From contig NZ_JBEWXT010000001.1 of the NCBI RefSeq assembly GCF_040538665.1, forward strand, positions 310,001-374,000: a DNA stretch of 64,000 nucleotides, given 5' to 3'. Under the pieces are notes generated by a model. That model did not search any database. It had not been told where the DNA came from and was given only the letters and a program-made list of their open reading frames with translations. Positions 26,520 to 34,656 of this stretch are shown here, in pieces (the stretch's first letter is position 1; every line of letters starts with the position of its first letter). This stretch comes from Aureibaculum sp. 2308TA14-22 (GTDB lineage Bacteria; Bacteroidota; Bacteroidia; Flavobacteriales; Flavobacteriaceae). Both the position numbers and the translations under genes were made by a program.

Positions 26520-26906
26520 TTATAAAAAAGCGGCATCTATTGGTTCCCAAAGCTCAATTTTATTACCATCTAAATCTACTATCCAACCGAACTTTCCATA
26601 TTCATATTCCTCAAATTTGTCAATAACGGTAACACCTTCTTTTTTTAAAGCCTCTAAAAGTTCAACTAAATTTTCTACTCTATAATTGAACATAAAATCT
26701 TTTTTGGAAGGCTCAAAATAATTAGTATCTTTTTTAAAAGGACTCCATTGTGTGGAACATTTATTGCCTTCTTCGTCTTTCCACCAAAAAGTACAACCCC
26801 ATTGGTCTGTATTAAAGCCTAAATGTTTTTTATACCAATCTTTTGTCGCTGTGGGATCTTCAGTTTTAAAAAATAGACCTCCAATACCTGTTACTCGTTT
26901 TTTCAT
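26520..26906 (-). CDS. VOC/glyoxalase-family protein
   Basis: A 128-residue vicinal-oxygen-chelate protein with two beta-alpha-beta-beta-beta modules: ITGIGG-type first strand with WYKKHLGF near residue 23 and a second module ending FGWIVDLDGNKIELWEP near residue 106. The Glu in NKIELWEP is the usual second-module metal ligand; the first-module ligand is less clear. Enzyme activity and substrate are unknown. It is three bases downstream of the DUF1801 gene and surely shares its transcript. Confidence 0.88.
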   Translation of the reverse strand: MKKRVTGIGGLFFKTEDPTATKDWYKKHLGFNTDQWGCTFWWKDEEGNKCSTQWSPFKKDTNYFEPSKKDFMFNYRVENLVELLEALKKEGVTVIDKFEEYEYGKFGWIVDLDGNKIELWEPIDAAFL

Positions 26907-26909
26907 ATT

Positions 26910-27365
26910 TTATTTTTTTATAACTTTTTCATAAATTTCTATCCACTCATCAGCTGTCATTTTTTTAACTAACTCTTCGATGAGCTCATAAGGAATTTCA
27001 TCTATTTTTTTAAAACGAATACAACTTTTACCCATATCTAATTTTCGTTTACAATGTTTGGGATATTCACTTACAAACCAATCCAACAATTCTTTTTTAG
27101 CATAAATTCCACTATGATACAAATTAATGGAGTTTTTTTGCGAAGCTACATTCATAAAGGGTAAAGGCAGCTTTGGGTCGCAATGGTATCCATCCGGATA
27201 TTTGGAATGGGGTACATAATATCCAATCATACTGTAATTAATACCTTCTTCAAACCCTTTGGGGAGGTTTTCTAAAATTGTTTTTCTTAGTTTTTTAACT
27301 GGCTCTTGTCTTTCTTCTGGTATTTGATCGATATAATCGTCGACCGATGTTGCTTTGTATTGCAT
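26910..27365 (-). CDS. DUF1801 domain-containing protein (YdhG-like)
   Basis: A 151-residue cytoplasmic protein with the DUF1801 pattern: TSVDDYIDQIPEERQEPVKKLR at the N-terminus, EGINYSMIGYYVP near residue 40 and GKSCIRFKKIDEIPYELI near residue 112. The fold resembles iron-chaperone-like SufE/frataxin-type sandwich proteins, but no function is established. Forms a two-gene unit with the VOC protein. Confidence 0.85.
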   Translation of the reverse strand: MQYKATSVDDYIDQIPEERQEPVKKLRKTILENLPKGFEEGINYSMIGYYVPHSKYPDGYHCDPKLPLPFMNVASQKNSINLYHSGIYAKKELLDWFVSEYPKHCKRKLDMGKSCIRFKKIDEIPYELIEELVKKMTADEWIEIYEKVIKK

Positions 27366-27395
27366 AAAGTATCGCTTAAATATACAGGCAACAAG

Positions 27396-28334
27396 TTAAG
27401 AAAATTTTGCTTTTACCTTATCAACTATAGTTTGGGCAAGTTTTTTATGGCTCTCTGTTGTCCAGCCAGCCACATGTGGCGATAGAATTACATTCTCTGC
27501 TTTTATCAAATATTGAAAGGCATCAGGCATTTTGTTTTCCGTAAATAAATCCTCAAAAGATGATTTTTCGTATTCCAACACGTCCAGTCCAGCTCCCAAA
27601 ATTTTGCTCGACTTTAAGGCATCTACCAAATCAGCTGTCACCACGTTTTTGCCCCTAGCGGTATTGATAAGCCAAAACGGTTTGGCAAAGGCATTGATAA
27701 ATTCTGCATTTATTATATTAATAGTTAACGGTGTTTGTGGAGTGTGCAAACTTATAACATCGGCTTTTTGTTGCAGTACTTTTAATCCGACTTGAGTTGC
27801 ATTTTCATCACCCACGTTTGGTTTTATATCATAACAAAGCACTTCAACGTTAAATCCTCGTAGTTTTTTGGCAAAGGATTTTCCCATATTACCGTAACCT
27901 ATTATACCAATAGTTTTTCCGTCTAATTCTAGTCCGCGATTCGCTTCTCTAAGCCATTTCCCTTCTCTTACTTCTTTATCGGCTTTATTGAGTTTGTTAA
28001 ATAATGAGAGTAACATGCCCAGCGTATGTTCCCCAACGGCATTTCTATTCCCTTCTGGTGCTGCAATAAGCTCAATATTTTTCGACTTGGCATATTCTGT
28101 ATCAATATTTTCCAGACCAGCACCTACACGAGCAATAAATTTTAAATTTTTGGTGCTGTCTATAAATGTTTTATCAATAGTAAAACGACTTCGAATAATT
28201 AAACCTTGGTAGTCTTTAATTTTTTCTTCAATACTTTTTTTGGGTGAAGTGAAGTCTTCATCACAGGTAAACCCCAAGTTTTCTAAACTCTTTTTTAGTA
28301 TGGGATGGTTACTGTCTAAAAAAAGTATTTTCAT
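27396..28334 (-). CDS. D-isomer-specific 2-hydroxyacid dehydrogenase
   Basis: A 312-residue NAD-dependent dehydrogenase resembling D-3-phosphoglycerate dehydrogenase without the ACT domain. Motifs: FIARVGAGLENIDTEYAK near residue 86, the nucleotide-binding loop GIIGYGNMGKSF near residue 142, HTPQTPLT near residue 199, catalytic Arg in NTARGKN near residue 225 and catalytic His in SPHVAGWT near residue 285. It may supply the serine pathway or reduce another 2-keto acid; no serC or serB is adjacent to decide. Ends with no terminator before DUF1801, 30 bases away. Confidence 0.9.
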   Translation of the reverse strand: MKILFLDSNHPILKKSLENLGFTCDEDFTSPKKSIEEKIKDYQGLIIRSRFTIDKTFIDSTKNLKFIARVGAGLENIDTEYAKSKNIELIAAPEGNRNAVGEHTLGMLLSLFNKLNKADKEVREGKWLREANRGLELDGKTIGIIGYGNMGKSFAKKLRGFNVEVLCYDIKPNVGDENATQVGLKVLQQKADVISLHTPQTPLTINIINAEFINAFAKPFWLINTARGKNVVTADLVDALKSSKILGAGLDVLEYEKSSFEDLFTENKMPDAFQYLIKAENVILSPHVAGWTTESHKKLAQTIVDKVKAKFS

Positions 28335-28353
28335 TTAAGTTTAAGTGAATTTT

Positions 28354-28387
28354 AGACCTCACAGGTTTTATAAAACCTATGAGGTCT
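28354..28387. repeat. Dispersed palindrome, copy 1 (GACCTCACAGG family)
   Basis: A 34-base near-perfect palindrome: arms 28354-28370 and 28371-28387 match at 16 of 17 positions. A second copy, perfect in both arms, is at 53471-53507. Both are intergenic. From memory this sequence is repeated in many Flavobacteriia genomes. Confidence 0.75.
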
Positions 28388-28396
28388 TCATAATAT

Positions 28397-28431
28397 AAAA
28401 CACCCAAAGATATTAAATCTTTGGGTGTTTT
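28397..28431 (-). terminator. Intrinsic terminator of the atp operon
   Basis: A perfect 15-bp stem (28397-28411 with 28417-28431, loop ATTAA) based on ACACCCAAAGAT, flanked by A's on one side and T's on the other, lies 50 bases downstream of the atpG stop. On the minus strand the 3' arm runs into a U-rich stretch. Confidence 0.85.
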
Positions 28432-28480
28432 TATTTATTAATTGCTACAACGGTTCATCCCTTTGGGAAGGGCTGGGCTT

Positions 28481-29341
28481 TTAATTGTTTAATGCCTCCG
28501 CTCCACCAACAATTTCTAAAATCTCGTTTGTAATAGCAGCTTGACGTGCTTTGTTATAAGTTAACAATAAATCATCACGCAACTCAGTAGCGTTATCAGT
28601 TGCTTTGTGCATAGCGGTCATTCGTGCTCCGTGCTCTGAAGCAAAAGAATCACGTACCGCTTTGTACAATTGTGTTTTTAATGATTTAGGAATTAAACCT
28701 TCAATAATTTCTATTTTAGAAGGTTCGAAAATATAATCTAAATTCACATTATTATCACTTGTTTCAGCCACAATCGGCAAAAACTGTTCGTTTGTGGTAA
28801 TTTGAGTGGCAGCGTTTTTAAATCGATTATATACAATTTCAATTCTATCATAAGAACCGTCGGCATATTGTTCCATTAAAGATTCAGCAATTTTTGCCGT
28901 ATTTTCAAAAGTTAATTCGTCATACAACTCACTATTATTAGCAATTACATTATGCTTTTTTGATAGTAAATCGTTTGCTTTTTTGCCGATAGTTACGATA
29001 TCTACTTTTTGATTGGTATAGGTGGTATGTATAATATCCAAGGCTTTTTTAATAACTGAAGAATTGAACGCACCACAAAGCCCTCTGTTGGAAGTTATCA
29101 CAACCAAAAGAACATTGTTTACCTCTCTATTTTGAGCATAAACGCTTCCCACATCACCCTCTAAAGTAGCACTCAAGCTTTGCAATAGTTCCGTCAATTT
29201 ATTAGAATAAGGACGCATAGCAGTAATTGCATCTTGTGCTTTTTTCAACTTAGCGGCAGATACCATTTTCATGGCACTGGTAATCTGCATGGTTGAACCA
29301 ATAGATGTAATTCTGTTTCGTATTTCTTTTAAATTTGCCAT
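28481..29341 (-). CDS. atpG: ATP synthase F1 gamma subunit
   Basis: Central rotor stalk of F1. The 286-residue protein has the conserved N-terminal helix IRNRITSIGSTMQITSAMKMVSAAKL (about 7-32), the SNRGLCGAFN motif near residue 83 and the C-terminal helix ARMTAMHKATDNATELRDDL (about 245-264), all typical. It is the last gene of the operon, six bases after atpA, and is followed by a terminator. No atpD or atpC follows. Confidence 0.97.
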   Translation of the reverse strand: MANLKEIRNRITSIGSTMQITSAMKMVSAAKLKKAQDAITAMRPYSNKLTELLQSLSATLEGDVGSVYAQNREVNNVLLVVITSNRGLCGAFNSSVIKKALDIIHTTYTNQKVDIVTIGKKANDLLSKKHNVIANNSELYDELTFENTAKIAESLMEQYADGSYDRIEIVYNRFKNAATQITTNEQFLPIVAETSDNNVNLDYIFEPSKIEIIEGLIPKSLKTQLYKAVRDSFASEHGARMTAMHKATDNATELRDDLLLTYNKARQAAITNEILEIVGGAEALNN

Positions 29342-29347
29342 TTAATT

Positions 29348-30925
29348 TTAATTATACTTCGCAGATAATTCTTTAGCAGTATTTTCTAATACAGCAAGTG
29401 CCTCATCAGTTAATTTACCTGATTTTAGAGTGTCTAATGTGTCTCTGTGTTTTGCATTTAAATAATGTAAAAACTCTTTTTCAAATTCTTTTACTTTCTC
29501 TACGGGAACATCTCTCAGCAAGTTTTTAGACCCTGCATAAATAATTGCTACTTGATCTTCAACTGTAAAAGGATCGTTTTGAGCCTGTTTTAGAATCTCA
29601 ACATTTCGCTTACCTTTTTCAATTACATTCATCGTAGCAGCATCTAAATCAGAACCAAATTTTGCAAAAGCTTCTAATTCACGATATTGAGCTTGGTCTA
29701 ACTTCAAAGTACCCGCTACTTTTTTCATTGATTTAATTTGAGCATTACCACCCACACGAGATACAGAAATACCTACATTAATCGCTGGTCTTACACCGGA
29801 GTTAAATAAATCAGATTCTAAAAATATTTGTCCGTCCGTAATCGAAATTACGTTTGTTGGAATATATGCTGATACGTCACCAGCCTGTGTTTCAATAATT
29901 GGTAATGCGGTTAAAGAACCACCACCTTTTACTAAATCTTTTATAGAATCAGGTACATCGTTCATTTGCTGAGCAATAGTATCATCATTAATGATCTTTG
30001 CTGAACGTTCTAGTAATCTTGAGTGTAAATAAAATACATCACCTGGGTATGCTTCACGACCTGGGGGTCTTCTTAACAACAACGAAATCTCACGATAAGC
30101 TACTGCTTGTTTAGATAAATCATCATATATAATTAATGCCGGACGACCGGTATCTCTAAAATATTCACCAATAGCAGCACCTGCCATTGGAGCATATACT
30201 TGCATAGGTGCTGGGTCAGAAGCATTTGCGGCTACAATAGTTGTATAAGCCAATGCACCACGTTCTTCAAACATACTGGCGATAGCTGCAACGTTTGATC
30301 CTTTTTGACCTATAGCAACATAGATACAATATACCGGCTCACCTGCGTCATAAAATTCTTTTTGATTTAAAATGGTATCTAAAGCAACAGTTGATTTACC
30401 TGTTTGACGGTCACCAATAATCAATTCACGTTGACCTCTACCCACGGGAATCATAGCGTCAATAGCTTTGATACCAGTTTGTAACGGTTCAGTAACAGGC
30501 TCACGATAAATTACACCTGGAGCTTTACGCTCTAAAGGCATTTCATAAGTTTTACCCGTAATTGGTCCTTTTCCGTCAATGGGCTCACCTAAAGTGTTTA
30601 CAACTCTTCCCACAATACCTTCTCCTACACGTAATGATGATATTCTTTCCGTACGTTTAACAGTGGCACCTTCTTTAATTTCGGTTGAGTCTCCTAATAA
30701 TACAACACCAACATTGTCTTCTTCTAGGTTCAATACCATACCTTCCAATCCGCCTTCGAATTCAACCAATTCACCATACTGTACGTTGGCTAGACCGTAA
30801 ACACGTGCAATACCATCACCTATTTGTAATACGGTACCTACTTCATCTAAAGATGCCTTACCATCAAAACCTGCTAATTGTTGTTTTAAAATTGCTGATA
30901 CTTCAGCTGGATTTATTGTTGCCAT
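29348..30925 (-). CDS. atpA: ATP synthase F1 alpha subunit
   Basis: Non-catalytic nucleotide-binding subunit of the F1 hexamer. The 525 residues contain the P-loop GDRQTGKST near residue 169, the Walker B segment [16 protein letters not shown] near residue 265 and the alpha-subunit signature [17 protein letters not shown] near residue 365, with [17 protein letters not shown] near residue 285. The N-terminal delta-binding segment is complete. It starts 14 bases after atpH. Confidence 0.98.
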   Translation of the reverse strand: MATINPAEVSAILKQQLAGFDGKASLDEVGTVLQIGDGIARVYGLANVQYGELVEFEGGLEGMVLNLEEDNVGVVLLGDSTEIKEGATVKRTERISSLRVGEGIVGRVVNTLGEPIDGKGPITGKTYEMPLERKAPGVIYREPVTEPLQTGIKAIDAMIPVGRGQRELIIGDRQTGKSTVALDTILNQKEFYDAGEPVYCIYVAIGQKGSNVAAIASMFEERGALAYTTIVAANASDPAPMQVYAPMAGAAIGEYFRDTGRPALIIYDDLSKQAVAYREISLLLRRPPGREAYPGDVFYLHSRLLERSAKIINDDTIAQQMNDVPDSIKDLVKGGGSLTALPIIETQAGDVSAYIPTNVISITDGQIFLESDLFNSGVRPAINVGISVSRVGGNAQIKSMKKVAGTLKLDQAQYRELEAFAKFGSDLDAATMNVIEKGKRNVEILKQAQNDPFTVEDQVAIIYAGSKNLLRDVPVEKVKEFEKEFLHYLNAKHRDTLDTLKSGKLTDEALAVLENTAKELSAKYN

Positions 30926-30939
30926 TTAATTATTTTTTA

Positions 30940-31494
30940 TTAAAACTTTGGTACGTAAAGATTATGTTCAAATTCCCTACGTAAATTATTTATTTTTCCT
31001 GAAATACTTGCGTCAAACTGTTGATCTCCAACACGCAAAATAAACCCACCAATAATTGATGGGTCTATGGTATTTTCTATATGTACTTTTTTGCCTACAA
31101 TTTCTTTAATTTTAGCCAATACTTTTTCTTCTAACGCCTTAGTCAACGGAACAGCCGTAGTAACTTTTGCTACTTGAGCACCTTTGTGAAGGTCATAAAT
31201 GAGAGTATATTGTTTTGCAATTTGAGCCAATATGGGTAATCTTTTATTGTCAATTAGTTGATCTATTAAGCTTATTGATGTTGTATTAAGATTTTTAAAT
31301 ATTGATAACAGGGCAGCTTTTTTAACCTTTATTTTGATAATAGGACTACTCAACATCACTTGCAATTCTTTACTGCCTTCAATGGTATTGGCGATAGAAT
31401 GCATATCATCATTTATGGTATCAGCATTTCTTAAGTCTAAGGATAGACTTAAAACCGCTTTGGCATATCTTATCGCAGCTCTAGATTCTTTCAT
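30940..31494 (-). CDS. atpH: ATP synthase F1 delta subunit
   Basis: Peripheral stalk subunit joining F1 alpha to the b subunits. The 184-residue protein shows the family pattern: helical N-terminal domain opening with AAIRYAKAVLSLSLD and a C-terminal domain ending DPSIIGGFILRVGDQQFDAS near residue 145, the most conserved part. It lies three bases from atpF and 14 from atpA. Confidence 0.95.
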   Translation of the reverse strand: MKESRAAIRYAKAVLSLSLDLRNADTINDDMHSIANTIEGSKELQVMLSSPIIKIKVKKAALLSIFKNLNTTSISLIDQLIDNKRLPILAQIAKQYTLIYDLHKGAQVAKVTTAVPLTKALEEKVLAKIKEIVGKKVHIENTIDPSIIGGFILRVGDQQFDASISGKINNLRREFEHNLYVPKF

Positions 31495-31497
31495 CTG

Positions 31498-31992
31498 TTA
31501 ATTCAATTTTACTTCAGTCAACATGCTTTCTACCAATTTTTCTTGTTTGTCTTTGTTAGAAAGTTGTTCTTTTAATACTTTTTCTGCGATGTCTATAGAA
31601 AGATCTGCTACTTGATTTTTTAAATCAGTTATTGCAGCTAGTTTTTCGTTTTGAATTGTACTTTTAGCCTGCTCAATAATTTTATTGGCTTGTGCTTTGG
31701 CTTCATCTTTTGCTTCTGAGATTACATTATTTTTCATCTCTCTGGCTTCCTTAAGCATGGCATCTCTTTCTGCACGGGCTTCCTTTAAAATTTTTTCATT
31801 GTCAGATTTTAAATTTTGCATTTCCTGACGGGCTTTATCAGCTTCTAATAATGCATTTTTTATAGAATCCTCTCTTTCGCTTACTGCACCTAAAATAGGT
31901 TTCCAAGCAAACTTTCTAAGAAGAAACAATAAAATAAGAAAGGTTATACCAGTCCAAAAAACGAGTCCAAATCCGGGAGTTACTAAATCCAT
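31498..31992 (-). CDS. atpF: ATP synthase Fo subunit b
   Basis: Peripheral stalk of the ATP synthase. The 164-residue protein has one N-terminal membrane helix (about 6-25) followed by a long charged right-handed coiled coil (about 30-160) rich in Ala, Lys and Glu, exactly the b-subunit plan. It opens MDLVTPGFGLVFWTGITFLI. A terminator-like hairpin stands between atpE and this gene, so its transcript level may be lower than that of atpE. Confidence 0.96.
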   Translation of the reverse strand: MDLVTPGFGLVFWTGITFLILLFLLRKFAWKPILGAVSEREDSIKNALLEADKARQEMQNLKSDNEKILKEARAERDAMLKEAREMKNNVISEAKDEAKAQANKIIEQAKSTIQNEKLAAITDLKNQVADLSIDIAEKVLKEQLSNKDKQEKLVESMLTEVKLN

Positions 31993-32023
31993 ATTCTATT
32001 TTTTTGTATTAATTTTAAACAAA

Positions 32024-32058
32024 AAATAAAAGTGTAACCAACCGTTACACTTTTATTT
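32024..32058 (-). terminator. Terminator-like hairpin between atpE and atpF
   Basis: A perfect 15-bp stem (32024-32038 with 32044-32058, loop CAACC) built on AAAGTGTAAC begins four bases after the atpE stop; on the minus strand its 3' arm is followed by a run of six T's (plus-strand A's at 32018-32026). Sequence and layout are those of an intrinsic terminator, yet the operon continues with atpF, so partial termination is likely. Confidence 0.75.
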
Positions 32059-32062
32059 CTTT

Positions 32063-32305
<243 letters not shown>

Positions 32306-32334
32306 TTAAAATATTTAAAATTAATTATTAATGA

Positions 32335-33414
32335 TTAATGATGTTCTTCTTCTGTTGCCATCCCAAAATAAAGGGCAGACAATACTGTAAATATATAGGC
32401 TTGTATAGCCGTTACGATAATTTCAATAACTGTAATAAATAATGCAAAAGCAACGGAAACAGGTGCTACCGCCATTGATTTAAATACAAAAATTAAGGAC
32501 ATTAATGCTAATATAATGATATGACCTGCAGTAATGTTAGCAAACAAACGTATCATTAAAGAGATTGGTTTTACCAACATTCCAATAATTTCTATTGGCA
32601 TAAGAAAAATTTTCATGGGCACAGGTACGCCCGGCATCCAAAAAATATGTTTCCAATAGTTTTTATTACCTACCAATGTTGTTATTATAAATGTAAATAG
32701 TGCTAAGGTAAACGTAAAGGCAATATTACCACTAACGTTTGCTCCATTTATAATAGGTATTAAACCAAATATATTATTAATCCAAACAAAGAAGAAGATG
32801 GTTAATAAATAAGGCATATATCTTTTATAAGTTTTTTCGCCAATCATGGGTACTGCAATTTCATCTCTTACAAAAACCACTAAAGGCTCAACAAAACTGG
32901 CAATACCTTTTGGTACAAAATTTTCTGATTTTTTATAACGTCTAGCTGCACCAATAAAAATAAGTAGTAAAACCAATACGGAAACCCACATCATGAATAC
33001 ATTTCTGGTTATAGAAAAGTCTAAAGGTTTCGAGGCATTTGTAGGATGGTGTTCAGCATCAAAAGTAACTGAAGTTTCGCCATCATTTAACTGATAAATT
33101 TTTTCGTGAAGATTTACAAATTTTTGACCATTCTTTTCTACAATGTGCTTGCCAGAATAGTCATGATGAAATTCTGAAGACATAAATGTTGTTAAGCCAT
33201 TATCTGTCCATAAAATTACGGGAAGTGAAATGGAAACTGGGTGACCGTTCCAATCCCAAAGGTGAAAGCCATGAGCATCTTTTACGTGATGCATAATCAT
33301 TTCTTTAGGATCAAACTTTTCGTCGCTAGTTTTTTCTTCAGCAGAAGCAAATCCGTTAAGTGAAACAGAGAATAATAGTGCTAGTAAAAAAATTCTAAAG
33401 GTATTGATTTGCAT
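32335..33414 (-). CDS. atpB: ATP synthase Fo subunit a
   Basis: Membrane subunit forming the proton half-channels. Start is set at ATG 33412-33414, giving 359 residues with a cleavable signal-type N-terminus (MQINTFRIFLLALLFSVSL then NGFASAEE); an upstream ATG at 33466-33468 would place the start inside the promoter. A periplasmic His/Asp-rich region (about 30-125) precedes the membrane part, a Bacteroidota feature. The essential arginine lies in the conserved KPISLMIRLFANITAGH motif near residue 280. Ends MATEEEHH. Followed 32 bases on by atpE. Confidence 0.95.
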   Translation of the reverse strand: MQINTFRIFLLALLFSVSLNGFASAEEKTSDEKFDPKEMIMHHVKDAHGFHLWDWNGHPVSISLPVILWTDNGLTTFMSSEFHHDYSGKHIVEKNGQKFVNLHEKIYQLNDGETSVTFDAEHHPTNASKPLDFSITRNVFMMWVSVLVLLLIFIGAARRYKKSENFVPKGIASFVEPLVVFVRDEIAVPMIGEKTYKRYMPYLLTIFFFVWINNIFGLIPIINGANVSGNIAFTFTLALFTFIITTLVGNKNYWKHIFWMPGVPVPMKIFLMPIEIIGMLVKPISLMIRLFANITAGHIIILALMSLIFVFKSMAVAPVSVAFALFITVIEIIVTAIQAYIFTVLSALYFGMATEEEHH

Positions 33415-33453
33415 TACGTATTCAATTAAAAAAATGTCTCTTAAAATTCCGTG

Positions 33454-33484
33454 CAAATGTACGGACATTTAATTAAATGGCAAA
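33454..33484 (-). promoter_or_regulatory. Full Bacteroidetes-type promoter of the atpB operon
   Basis: On the minus strand TTTG (33481-33484) is followed after exactly 19 bases by TACATTTG (33454-33461): both -33 and -7 consensus elements with standard spacing. The predicted start point lies near 33448, leaving about 34 bases of leader before the atpB ATG at 33414. This separates atpB-G from the accessory genes upstream. Confidence 0.72.
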
Positions 33485-33530
33485 CAATATTTAATTATAA
33501 ATTTTAGGTAAATGTTTAGAAGAAAAATTG

Positions 33531-33926
33531 TTATTTATTATTCAATAAATTGCTAATAAAATACACTTCAAAGGCTAAAAAGCAAAAATAAGGAATAAAG
33601 AAATTGAATACATCAGGTTTTTTGTTTTCAAAGTCTGAAAGTAGTAATGGGAGTAAAAATAAAATGGCAATTATCATTTTTAGCAAAGTAGTTACCATAA
33701 AGGTATTAAAAACCTGTGTTTTGCCTTCAGAATGTTTGTAGTTAACTATACCGTAAATAGCAAAAGTTATTAAGACATGAAACGCATAAATTTGCCATAA
33801 TGGAAAGAAATAGATACTTTCAACAAAGTAATGAAATAAATAGCTATGTATAGCAAAAATTACTATTGTAAAAAACAATAGCTTTATTAAAAAAGAACTT
33901 TGTCTTTTCTTAAAAATGGAATTCAT
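33531..33926 (-). CDS. Small AtpI-position membrane protein (DUF6168-like)
   Basis: A 131-residue protein with four predicted membrane helices (about 12-32, 40-60, 76-98, 106-126) and a short basic N-terminus. Its place between the AtpZ-like gene and atpB, one base after the former, is that of AtpI, the assembly helper for the c-ring, and flavobacterial genomes carry similar proteins here. The DUF6168 label is from memory. No catalytic motif is visible. Confidence 0.75.
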   Translation of the reverse strand: MNSIFKKRQSSFLIKLLFFTIVIFAIHSYLFHYFVESIYFFPLWQIYAFHVLITFAIYGIVNYKHSEGKTQVFNTFMVTTLLKMIIAILFLLPLLLSDFENKKPDVFNFFIPYFCFLAFEVYFISNLLNNK

Positions 33927-34202
33927 TTAATTATCATCTTTAGAAGCCGAGGTTATTTGTCTAATTACAAAGTAGATTGAAATTAAAACAGAGACCAAAG
34001 ATAATATAATTGTATATATATTGTGTTTGTTTGGATAAAGTTCATCCAGTTTTACACCAGCAAATGAACCAATACCAATAATAGCAAACATTTGTATGGC
34101 TATACCAGAATATCTTGCGTAGGTGTTAAGCTGTTTTTTCGGCTTTTCGTTGTTGTTCTTGATTTCGTTGTTGCTGTTGTTGGTTTCGTTGTTGCTGCTC
34201 AT
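33927..34202 (-). CDS. AtpZ/AtpI-family protein
   Basis: A 91-residue protein: an Asn/Glu/Lys-rich N-terminal segment (1-25), then two membrane helices (about 31-48 and 62-80) with the family-like YARYSGIAIQMFAIIGIGSF and KLDELYPN turn. AtpZ/AtpI proteins aid c-ring assembly or ion loading of the ATP synthase. The ATG at 34200-34202 is the only start ahead of the conserved part, so the first 25 codons overlap the bactofilin gene in another frame for 77 bases. Confidence 0.85.
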   Translation of the reverse strand: MSSNNETNNSNNEIKNNNEKPKKQLNTYARYSGIAIQMFAIIGIGSFAGVKLDELYPNKHNIYTIILSLVSVLISIYFVIRQITSASKDDN

Positions 34203-34569
34203 TTCTAAGTGCTTTTATATTGCCTTTCATGTTACAAGAAGCATTAAAATTAGCACCGGGCTCAACAGAAAGTTTTCCTAGCACAACTTCACCATTAATA
34301 GTGGCCGTTGCTTTTAAAGATAATAATTCGTCAACATTTAAATTGCCAGAGAATTTACCTTCAATATCGGCATTACTACAATCTATTGTACCATCAACTA
34401 AACCTTCTTTACCAATAACAACCCTGCCTGAGGTTTTAATAGTGCCTTTAACGTTACCATCAATTCTAAAATCACCATCAGATTTAATATCACCTACAAA
34501 CGAGGAGTTTTTACCAATAATATTCCGTTCTAATACTTGTCCTGGGTTTGTCTTTTTTTCAGAAAACAT
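34126..34569 (-). CDS. Bactofilin family polymer-forming cytoskeletal protein
   Basis: A 147-residue protein with the bactofilin beta-helix (about 14-115), shown by repeating SFVGDIKSDGDFRIDGNVKG and GRVVIGKEGLVDGTIDCSNA units of about 17 residues. Bactofilins polymerise without nucleotides and scaffold cell-wall or polar complexes. The last 28 residues are almost only Gln, Arg, Asn and Glu, and this low-complexity tail lies over the start of the AtpZ-like gene. Start ATG 34567-34569. The neighbouring porW/sprE gene is upstream on the same strand. Confidence 0.92.
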   Translation of the reverse strand: MFSEKKTNPGQVLERNIIGKNSSFVGDIKSDGDFRIDGNVKGTIKTSGRVVIGKEGLVDGTIDCSNADIEGKFSGNLNVDELLSLKATATINGEVVLGKLSVEPGANFNASCNMKGNIKALRNEQQQRNQQQQQRNQEQQRKAEKTA

Positions 34570-34656
34570 AATTTCAAATTTTTTAATTTACACTCCGTTT
34601 TTTTAACTTTTTATCACTTGTAGGGGAGTAATAAAATTTTCTTTTCTTAGCAGGTA

